64,000 nucleotides of DNA. Origin: Kitasatospora sp. NBC_01266 (lineage in GTDB: Bacteria; Actinomycetota; Actinomycetes; Streptomycetales; Streptomycetaceae). The notes beneath the pieces are model-generated. The model made no database searches. It had not been told where the DNA came from and saw nothing but the letters and a program-made list of their open reading frames with translations. The DNA lies in assembly GCF_036242395.1 (NCBI RefSeq), contig NZ_CP108458.1, positions 8,060,001-8,124,000 on the forward strand. Direction: 5' to 3'. Positions 58,128-64,000 of this stretch are shown here, piece by piece. The stretch's first letter is position 1. Each line of letters begins with the position of its first letter. The translations under genes were made by a program, and so were the position numbers.

Positions 58128-58757
58128 TCACCAGACCCGGTGGGGCCGGAACTGGACGCTGATCCGGGGGCCGGTGGGGCGGGCGGTCTTCGGTACGGCA
58201 TGTTCGAAGGTCCGCTGGCAGGAGCCGCCCATCACGAGCAGGTCGCCGTGCCCCAGCGCGTGGCGCGCGGTGGGCCCGGCGCCGCCCGCCGGTCGCAGCA
58301 GCAGGCTGCGCGGCTCGCCGACGGAGAGAATCGCGATCACGGTGTCCTGGGTGCTCGCCCGGCCGCCGCGGTCGCCGTGCCAGGCGACGCTGTCCCGCCC
58401 GTCGCGGTAGTAGCAGAGGCCGGCGGTGGCGAAGGGTTCGCCGAGCTCGGCGGCGTAGTGGGCGCTGAGCTCGGCGCGGGCCCGGTCCAGTACGGGGTGC
58501 GGCAGCTCGGCGTCCTGGCCGTAGTGGGCCAGCAGCCGGGGGACGTCGACCACCCGCTCGTACATCGGGCGCCGCTCGGCCCGCCAGGGCACCTCGGCGA
58601 CCAGGTGCTCGAACAGGGTGTCGGCTCCGGTCAGCCAGCCGGGCAGCAGGTCGATCCAGGCGCCCAGGCCCAGCTCGGTGCGCGTGATGCCGTCCAGTGG
58701 GCGCAGGCCGAGCTCGTCGGCGCTGCCGAAGAGGGTGCTCTGCAGGTGGAAGGACAT
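58128..58757 (-). CDS. AlkB-like 2-oxoglutarate/Fe(II)-dependent dioxygenase
   Basis: The 209-residue protein has AlkB features: LCYYRDGRDSVAWHGDRGG (HxD iron site), VIAILSVGEPRSLLLRPAGG, LGHGDLLVMGGSCQRTFEHAVPK (second iron His) and RISVQFRPHRVW (Arg pair for 2-oxoglutarate). AlkB enzymes remove methyl groups from damaged DNA/RNA bases by oxidative demethylation. Single gene. Confidence 0.93.
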   Translation of the reverse strand: MSFHLQSTLFGSADELGLRPLDGITRTELGLGAWIDLLPGWLTGADTLFEHLVAEVPWRAERRPMYERVVDVPRLLAHYGQDAELPHPVLDRARAELSAHYAAELGEPFATAGLCYYRDGRDSVAWHGDRGGRASTQDTVIAILSVGEPRSLLLRPAGGAGPTARHALGHGDLLVMGGSCQRTFEHAVPKTARPTGPRISVQFRPHRVW

Positions 58758-58809
58758 GGGGACAGCGTAACGCTGATTCGAACAGGCGTGCGAAGCTGGA
58801 GGTGGGCGC

Positions 58810-59247
58810 TCACCGCTCGTCGGCGAGCAGGCGCTCCAGTACGGGCACCGCGGCGCTGAGCGTCTCGCGGTCCTGGGCGGACAGCGCGTCGATCCGGCGG
58901 GCCAGCAGCTCCGAGCGCTGGCGCCGGATCCGGGCCAGCAGCGCCCGGCCGGCGGCGGTCGGCTCGACCAGGAAGGAGCGGCCGTCGTGCGGGTCCGCGA
59001 CCCGGGCGGCCAGCGAGGCCGCCACCAGCGGGGTGACCGTGCGGGTCATCGAGGGGGCGGCGACCCGCTCCAGGGCGGCGAGTTCGCCGAGCCGGATCGG
59101 GCCGTGCTCCTCGATCCTGGCCAGCGCCGACAGCTGGGCCATGGTGAGGTCCCGGCCGCTGGAGGCCTGGGCCAACTGGCGGTAGAGCCGGGCGACCACC
59201 AGGCGCAGCCGCGCGACGGTGGCCGCGTCGAGGGCCGGGCCGGTCAT
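58810..59247 (-). CDS. MarR family transcriptional regulator
   Basis: The 145-residue regulator reads LTMAQLSALARIEEHGPIRLGELAALERVAAPSMTRTVTPLVAASLAARVADPHDGRSFLVEPTAAGRALLARIRRQRSELL. Its ATG overlaps the stop of the MFS gene (ATGA), so it is the second gene of a MFS-MarR operon. It probably binds the TTAG/CTAA repeat at 61076-61093 and represses the pump. Confidence 0.92.
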   Translation of the reverse strand: MTGPALDAATVARLRLVVARLYRQLAQASSGRDLTMAQLSALARIEEHGPIRLGELAALERVAAPSMTRTVTPLVAASLAARVADPHDGRSFLVEPTAAGRALLARIRRQRSELLARRIDALSAQDRETLSAAVPVLERLLADER

Positions 59248-61040
59248 CCTGCCGCCTCGTCGACGGCTTCGCCCGGGTCGGCCGCCCCAGGCTGACGGTC
59301 GTCGGCCGCGCGACCCCGCCGCCCGCGCGGCAGCGAGGCGGCCGCGGCGACCAGCGACATGGCGATGGCGAGCGAGAAGACCACCACCAGGCCGTCGTGG
59401 AACGGGCCGGAGATCAGCTGCGGGAAGAACTGGCGCCCGGTCAGCGTCTGCGCGTTGGCGGCGGGCAGCCCGGCGAGCACGTGCGGACCGAGCAGCTGCT
59501 GGACCGGGTTGTAGCCGAGGAAGGCGGCGAACAGGGTGCCGACCGGGGGCAGGGCGGCCACCGCGTGGGCGTCGGCGGGCGGCACCCCCTGGGCGGTGAG
59601 CCCGGCGGTCAGGGTGTGCGGCAGCGAGCCGGCCAGCCCGGCGACCATCAGCGAGAAGAAGACGCCGATCGACAGCACCATCCCGGCGTTCTGGAAGGTG
59701 GCCCGCATCCCGGAGGCGGCGCCGCGGTCGGCCGCCGGGACGCTGGACATCACCAGCGAGGTGTTGGGCGCCGCGAACAGCCCGCCGCCCAGCCCGTTGA
59801 CGAAGACCAGCGCGGCGAACCACGGATAGCCGAAGTCGGTCGGCAGCAGGAGCAGTCCGGCGAACGACAGGGCCATCACCACCAGGCCGCCGGCCGCGAA
59901 CAGCCGGGCGCCGAACCGGTCGGAGAGGTGGCCGGAGACCGGCCCGGCGGCCAGGAAGCCGATGGTCAGCGGCAGCAGGTAGATGCCCGCCCAGAGCGGT
60001 GTCTCGGCGTAGTCGTAGCCGTGCAGCGGCAGCCAGATGCCCTGCAGCCAGATGATCAGCATGAACTGCAGCCCGCCGCGCGCGATCGAGCCGAGCAGGG
60101 TGGCCGCGTTGCCGCCGGCGAAGACCACGTCCCGGAACAGGCGCAGTGGGAACATCGGCTGCGCGACCCTGGTCTCGATCAGGCAGAAGAGCCCGAGCAC
60201 GACGCTGCCGCCGATCAGCCCGGCCAGCACCCACGGGTTGGTCCAGCCCATGGTCTGCCCGCCGTAGGGCTGGATGCCGTAGGTGATGGCGGCCAGCAGC
60301 GCGGTCAGGCCGACCGCGAAGCTGATGTTGCCCCACCAGTCGATCCGCCCCGGTCGACGCACCCCGGTCTCGCGCAGCGAGCGGTAGGCCCACACGGTGC
60401 CGATCAGCCCGATCGGCACGTTGACCCAGAAGATCGACCGCCAGTCCCACTCGGCCAGCAGGCCGCCGAGCACCAGCCCGATGAACGACCCGGCGATCGC
60501 GGCCACCATGTTGACGCCCAGCGCCATGCCGCGCTGCCTGGCCGGGAAGGCGTCGGTGATGATCGCCGCCGCGTTGGCCATCAGCATCGAGCCGCCGATC
60601 GCCTGCACCACCCGCCAGCCGATCAGCCAGAGCGCGCCGCCCGCGCCGTGCAGCGGATCGAGCGAGAGGATCACCGACACGACCGTGAAGACCAGGAAGC
60701 CGGTGTTGTAGATCCGCACCCGGCCCCAGATATCGCCCAGTCGGCCCAGCGCCACCACCAGCACCGCGGTGACCAGCATGTAGCCCATCAGCATCCAGAG
60801 CAGGTAGCTGACGTTCCCGGGCCGCAGCGGGTCTAGCCTGATCCCGTTGAAGATGGCGGGCAGCGAGATCAGCACGATCGAGGAGTTGATCGTCGCGATC
60901 AGCATGCCGAGCGTGGTGTTCGACAGCGCCACCCACTTGTAGCGCGGGTGGCCCGGGCCGATCCGGGCACGGGCGGGACGGCCCGCCGGGCTCCCCGCGC
61001 TCCGCTGTGCTCTGCTGCCTGCCTTGCTGCCCGTGCTCAT
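59244..61040 (-). CDS. MFS transporter, DHA2 (EmrB/QacA) type
   Basis: The 598-residue protein has about 14 hydrophobic segments: NTTLGMLIATINSSIVLISLPAIFNGI (motif D1-like), LGRLGDIWGRVRIYNTGF (motif A), WRVVQAIGGSMLMANAAAIITDAFPARQRGMALGVNMVAAIAGSFIGLVLGGLLAEWDWRSIFWVNVPIG (motif C). Drug or metabolite efflux. The basic N-terminus (about 30 residues, Arg/Ala/Pro-rich) and Arg/Asp-rich C-terminus lie in the cytosol. Confidence 0.93.
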   Translation of the reverse strand: MSTGSKAGSRAQRSAGSPAGRPARARIGPGHPRYKWVALSNTTLGMLIATINSSIVLISLPAIFNGIRLDPLRPGNVSYLLWMLMGYMLVTAVLVVALGRLGDIWGRVRIYNTGFLVFTVVSVILSLDPLHGAGGALWLIGWRVVQAIGGSMLMANAAAIITDAFPARQRGMALGVNMVAAIAGSFIGLVLGGLLAEWDWRSIFWVNVPIGLIGTVWAYRSLRETGVRRPGRIDWWGNISFAVGLTALLAAITYGIQPYGGQTMGWTNPWVLAGLIGGSVVLGLFCLIETRVAQPMFPLRLFRDVVFAGGNAATLLGSIARGGLQFMLIIWLQGIWLPLHGYDYAETPLWAGIYLLPLTIGFLAAGPVSGHLSDRFGARLFAAGGLVVMALSFAGLLLLPTDFGYPWFAALVFVNGLGGGLFAAPNTSLVMSSVPAADRGAASGMRATFQNAGMVLSIGVFFSLMVAGLAGSLPHTLTAGLTAQGVPPADAHAVAALPPVGTLFAAFLGYNPVQQLLGPHVLAGLPAANAQTLTGRQFFPQLISGPFHDGLVVVFSLAIAMSLVAAAASLPRGRRGRAADDRQPGAADPGEAVDEAAG

Positions 61041-61075
61041 CGGTGGTCCCTTTCGGAGTTCGAGCCGAAAAGTAC

Positions 61076-61093
61076 TTAGCGCACGTCAACTAA
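61076..61093. promoter_or_regulatory. Candidate MarR operator upstream of the MFS-MarR operon
   Basis: TTAG-CGCACGTCAA-CTAA inverted arms in an AT-rich patch, 35 bp upstream of the MFS start and 5 bp from the end of the DinB gene. Confidence 0.5.
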
Positions 61094-61097
61094 ATTA

Positions 61098-61607
61098 CTA
61101 GGCGCCGACCGTCCCGTCGATGCCTTCGCGCAGCAGGTCCGCGTGGCCGTTGTGGCGGCCGTACTCCAGCAGGACGTGCGTCATCACCATCCGCAACGAC
61201 ACTTCCTGGGCCCAACGCGGCTGGTGGCCGGCCAGGTCGAGCGACTCGGCCTCGCGCTCGATCCGGCGTGAGTTCGCCACCTCGGCCTCCCAGGCGCCGA
61301 AGGCCTCGGCCCGGGTCGAGCTGCTCGCGTCGTAGGCCGCCTGGAAATCGATCCGGTCGGACCAGACCATCGGTGCGTCCCGGTCCTCGAACACCCGGCG
61401 GAACCAGGCACGTTCGACCTCCGCCAGGTGCCGGACCAGCCCGAGCAGCGAGAGCGTCGAGGGCGGCATCGACTGCTGCCGCAGCTGCTCGTCGGTCAGC
61501 CCCGCGCACTTCATGGCGAGGGTGTCGCGGTGGTAGTCGAGGAAGGTCCGGAGCATCTCGCGCTCGGTGCCGAAGTGCGGTGGGCCGATGCGGGGGTCGT
61601 CGGTCAT
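61098..61607 (-). CDS. DinB family (DUF664) protein
   Basis: The 169-residue protein has TFLDYHRDTLAMKCAGLTDEQLRQQSMPPSTLSLLGLVRHLAEVERAWFRRVF with the first metal His, and MVMTHVLLEYGRHNGHADLLREGIDG with the late His pair. This is the mycothiol-dependent DinB/DUF664 pattern; it probably catalyses thiol transfer to an electrophile. Direction and close spacing suggest it is transcribed ahead of the MFS operon or separately. Confidence 0.9.
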   Translation of the reverse strand: MTDDPRIGPPHFGTEREMLRTFLDYHRDTLAMKCAGLTDEQLRQQSMPPSTLSLLGLVRHLAEVERAWFRRVFEDRDAPMVWSDRIDFQAAYDASSSTRAEAFGAWEAEVANSRRIEREAESLDLAGHQPRWAQEVSLRMVMTHVLLEYGRHNGHADLLREGIDGTVGA

Positions 61608-61812
61608 GGCGCTGCTCCTGTTCGCTGCTGATCGGGCGGCGTCGAACCTACCGGCAGGTGATCGGCTTGCGTACCGAATTCCCGGCCGAGCAGCTGATCA
61701 ACTCCGCACTTCGCTACGCAAGGTAGCCATCCCCGTGCTGCGGGTAGTCGCGGCCTCGCCTAGCGTCTTGATCAGAATCCCCACGTGCGAGTGCGATGGA
61801 GACGATCGAGAG

Positions 61813-63546
61813 ATGACTGGCTACCGCAGAGCGCTGGGCCCGCGCCCGGTGCGGCCGCCGGGACCGCCGGGCGCCTGGCGCGGTCAGCGCCGGGTGGTGC
61901 CGCTGTCGGAACTGGCGGCCACCTGGCCCGGAGCGGAGATGCGGGGCGAGGACGTCGGCGTGATCGACTGCACGCACGACAGCCGGCAGGTCCGCCCCGG
62001 GTGGCTGTTCTGCGCGATGCCCGGAGCCCAGGCGGACGGGCACGTGTACGCGGCCGCAGCGGTCCGGGCCGGCGCCCGGGCCCTGCTGGTGCAGCGCTTC
62101 CTGGACCTGGACGTGCCGCAGCTGCGGGTGCCCAACGTGCGCTGGGCGATCGGGCCGGTGGCCGCCGCGCTGCACGGGCGGCCCGCCGACGGACTGTCGA
62201 TCGCGGCGGTGACCGGCACCAACGGCAAGACCACCACCAGCTACCTGCTGCACGCGGCCTTCGTCGCGGCCGGCTGGCAGGCGGGGCAGCTGGGCACCGT
62301 GGAGACCAGGATCGGCCGGCACCGCTGGGCCTCGGCGCTCACCACGCTGGAGGCTCCCGACCTGCAGCGGTTCTTCGCCCGGATGCGCGCCGAGCAGGTC
62401 CGGGCCGCGGCGATGGAGGTCTCCTCGCACGCCCTGGACCAGCACCGGGTCGGCGGAGTCACCTTCGACGTCGGGATCTTCACCAACCTGGCGGCCGAGC
62501 ACCTGGACTACCACGGCACGATGGAGCAGTACTACTACACCAAGTCGCTGCTCTTCGCCCCGGACCGCTGCCGCCAGGCCCTGATCTGCGTCGACGACGA
62601 GTGGGGCGTGCGGCTGGCTGCCCAGGCCCCGGTGCCGGTGCTCACCTTCGGTCACGGCGAGGGGGCCCAGGCCCGGATCACCGAGGTCCGGTGCGACCGG
62701 CGCGGCACCCGGATCCGACTGGACTGCGCGGACGGCGCGGTCGAGCTGTCGGCCCCGGTGCTGGGCGCCTGCAACACCACCAATCTGGCCGCCGCCTACC
62801 TGGCCGCCCGCGCGATGCGGGTGCCCGCGCGGTCCGCGGTGGCCGGGATCGCGAACTGCGCGCCGATCCCCGGGCGCTCCGAGCAGGTGGCGGCCGGGCA
62901 GCCGTTCCTGGTCGTGGTCGACTACGCGCACACCCCCGGCGCGCTGGCCGACCAGCTGGCCACCTGCCGCGAACTGCTGGGACCCGGCGGCCGGGTACAC
63001 CTGGTGGTCGGCTGCCGGGGTGGCCGCGACCGCTACAAGCGCCCCGAGACCGGGTGGGCCGCGCTGAGCGCCGACACCGCGATCCTGACCAGCGACAGCC
63101 CGGGGGACGAGGATCCACAAGCGATCGTCGAGCAGATGCTGGCCGGCTGCCTGGACCGGCGGGGCTGCCGGATCGTGGTGGAGCTCGACCGGGCCGCCGC
63201 GATCGGCCTGGCCGTCGGCACCGCCCGACCCGGCGACGTGGTGCTGGTGGTCGGCCGTGGGCACGAGACCACCCAGCACGTGGCGGGCCGGGACATCCCG
63301 TTCGACGACCGCGAGCATGCCCGTGCCGCGTTGGCCGCCCGTGGCTGGGTCGGCGACGGGCCGCAGGTGGCGGCCGGTCGCAGCCCGCAGCGGGCCGGCG
63401 CTCATCCGAGGGTGCGCGCCAAGGCGGGGCGCCTGGGTCTCGGGGTGACGGCCTGTGACCTGACGCACGGGATGGCCGAACAGGCCCGGATCGGGTTCAC
63501 CGATCCGGCCGACGAGGTGTCGGCCCACCCGGTGCCGCGGCTGTGA
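61813..63546 (+). CDS. MurE-like Mur ligase paralogue with altered specificity motif
   Basis: The 577-residue ligase resembles UDP-MurNAc-tripeptide synthetase. The N-terminal domain has SRQVRPGWLFCAMPGAQADGHVYAAAAVRAGA. The ATP site is GTNGKTTTSYLLH (residues 135 on), the substrate region TTLEAPDLQRFFARM and EVSSHALDQHRVGGVTFDVGIFTNLAAEHLDYHGTMEQYYYTKSLLF with the carbamylated Lys position, then VDYAHTPGAL and GCRGGRDRYKRPETG. In MurE the amino-acid pocket is DNPR; here residues 428-431 are Asp-Ser-Pro-Gly (TSDSPGDEDPQAIVEQML). It therefore probably adds something other than diaminopimelate. A MurJ-like flippase gene overlaps its stop (GTGA). The N-terminal ~30 and the C-terminal ~60 residues are extra, Arg/Pro/Gly-rich. 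Confidence 0.9.
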   Translation: MTGYRRALGPRPVRPPGPPGAWRGQRRVVPLSELAATWPGAEMRGEDVGVIDCTHDSRQVRPGWLFCAMPGAQADGHVYAAAAVRAGARALLVQRFLDLDVPQLRVPNVRWAIGPVAAALHGRPADGLSIAAVTGTNGKTTTSYLLHAAFVAAGWQAGQLGTVETRIGRHRWASALTTLEAPDLQRFFARMRAEQVRAAAMEVSSHALDQHRVGGVTFDVGIFTNLAAEHLDYHGTMEQYYYTKSLLFAPDRCRQALICVDDEWGVRLAAQAPVPVLTFGHGEGAQARITEVRCDRRGTRIRLDCADGAVELSAPVLGACNTTNLAAAYLAARAMRVPARSAVAGIANCAPIPGRSEQVAAGQPFLVVVDYAHTPGALADQLATCRELLGPGGRVHLVVGCRGGRDRYKRPETGWAALSADTAILTSDSPGDEDPQAIVEQMLAGCLDRRGCRIVVELDRAAAIGLAVGTARPGDVVLVVGRGHETTQHVAGRDIPFDDREHARAALAARGWVGDGPQVAAGRSPQRAGAHPRVRAKAGRLGLGVTACDLTHGMAEQARIGFTDPADEVSAHPVPRL

Positions 63547-64000
63547 GATCGCACCCCGCACGGCACGCCGGGCGGATCCGCCCCGAGCTGGCGATGGCGG
63601 CCGGCACCACGCTGTCCCGGCTGACCGGGCTCGGCCGGGTCTTCGCGCTCTCCTACGCGCTGGGCATCAGCCCGCTGGCCGATGCCTACAACCTGGCCAA
63701 CACCACGCCCAACATGATCTACGACCTGGTGCTCGGCGGGGTGCTCTCCGCCACCCTGGTGCCGGCCTTCGTCGCCAAGCTGCAGGGCGGCCGGTTCCAG
63801 CAGGGCGACGACGACGGCTGGGCCGGGATCTCCGCCGTGCTGTCGGTCTGCCTGGTCGTGCTACTGGTGATCACCGCGCTGGTGGTGGCCGCCGCCGAAC
63901 CGCTGATGCACGGGTACACGCTGGCCGCGCCGCGCGGTACGGCCGGGGCCGAGAACGCCGTCGCGGTGCGGCTGCTGCGGCTGTTCGCCCCCCAGGTGCT
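63543..64000 (+). CDS. MurJ/MviN-like lipid II flippase (partial, 3' end outside window)
   Basis: 152 residues are visible. They contain AMAAGTTLSRLTGLGRVFALSYALGISPLADAYNLANTTPNMIYDLVLGGVLSATLVPAFVAKLQ, the conserved MurJ N-terminus (RxxGxxR region, ADAYNLANTxPN, GGVLSATLVP), followed by two membrane segments. MurJ flips lipid-linked cell-wall precursors across the membrane. The GTG start overlaps the MurE-like stop, so the two act together, plausibly on a variant precursor. I see no dcw genes here, so this is a second, non-canonical pair. Confidence 0.88.
   Translation, partial: MRSHPARHAGRIRPELAMAAGTTLSRLTGLGRVFALSYALGISPLADAYNLANTTPNMIYDLVLGGVLSATLVPAFVAKLQGGRFQQGDDDGWAGISAVLSVCLVVLLVITALVVAAAEPLMHGYTLAAPRGTAGAENAVAVRLLRLFAPQV

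Noticed and set aside
59397..60836. 479-codon plus-strand frame opposite the MFS gene
   Set aside because: Very high Arg/Gly/Gln/His content and no motif, opposite a clear 14-TM transporter.
61666..61722. Inverted repeat CTTGCGTA...TACGCAAG before the MurE-like gene
   Set aside because: Arms are only 8 bp and about 41 bp apart; too weak to call as an operator or hairpin.

Overview
The window is 64 kb of very GC-rich DNA with strongly biased third positions, frequent GTG starts, some TTG starts, and many 1-4 bp start/stop overlaps. The gene content points to an actinomycete of the Streptomyces / Kitasatospora / Streptacidiphilus group: mycothiol-linked DinB and MDMPI enzymes, a DasR-type operator at nagB, DUF5954, DUF6126 and DUF6296 proteins, an Rpf-like LysM protein and a GPP34 protein. 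Genus level is inference. I saw no rRNA, tRNA, IS element, prophage or CRISPR array.

Left part (1-25 kb). It starts with a PadR-ABC exporter locus cut by the window edge. Then come gnd, a DyP peroxidase that carries an encapsulin targeting peptide next to its encapsulin shell gene, a Ca2+/H+ antiporter, Nudix and HAD hydrolases, and a GH3 lipoprotein. A NiCoT metal transporter follows behind a cobalamin riboswitch, with a divergent ArsR regulator. Next are DUF5954 and DedA proteins, an MFS-TetR efflux pair with a palindromic operator, a PIG-L deacetylase, an ArsR gene followed by a collapsed SRPBCC pseudogene, a ROK regulator and an APC permease. The section closes with DinB, a DJ-1-like protein lacking its nucleophile, and an orphan cytochrome oxidase pair (ctaD-ctaF) with a HIT gene.

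Middle part (25-40 kb). This holds cell-surface and regulatory genes: an Rpf/LysM secreted protein, an MDMPI enzyme, nagB with a dre site, an ArsR-DUF6126 pair with a perfect 20 bp palindrome, an S53 (sedolisin) protease, a thioesterase, a GH16 enzyme with two near-identical N-terminal modules, pepN, a small P-loop kinase, a MarR gene with a collapsed NmrA-type oxidoreductase downstream, and a cupredoxin lipoprotein.

Hydrogenase island (40.4-53.3 kb). The window's main system is a complete actinobacterial high-affinity (group 1h, formerly group 5) [NiFe]-hydrogenase locus: small subunit, large subunit, NifU-like protein, DUF5947, DUF6084, an uncharacterised 457-residue protein, maturation protease and a 34-residue membrane peptide, then hypA-hypB-hypF-hypC-hypD-hypE. 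Such enzymes scavenge trace atmospheric H2. The large subunit needs Ni-Fe(CN)2CO insertion by HypA-F and C-terminal cleavage by the protease. The roles of the middle uncharacterised genes are not established.

Right part (53.4-64 kb). Alpha/beta hydrolase, GPP34 protein, MMPL transporter, DUF1275 protein, AlkB-like dioxygenase, a MarR-MFS efflux pair, a second DinB protein, and finally a MurE-like ligase with an altered specificity motif, coupled to a MurJ-like flippase that runs off the end.
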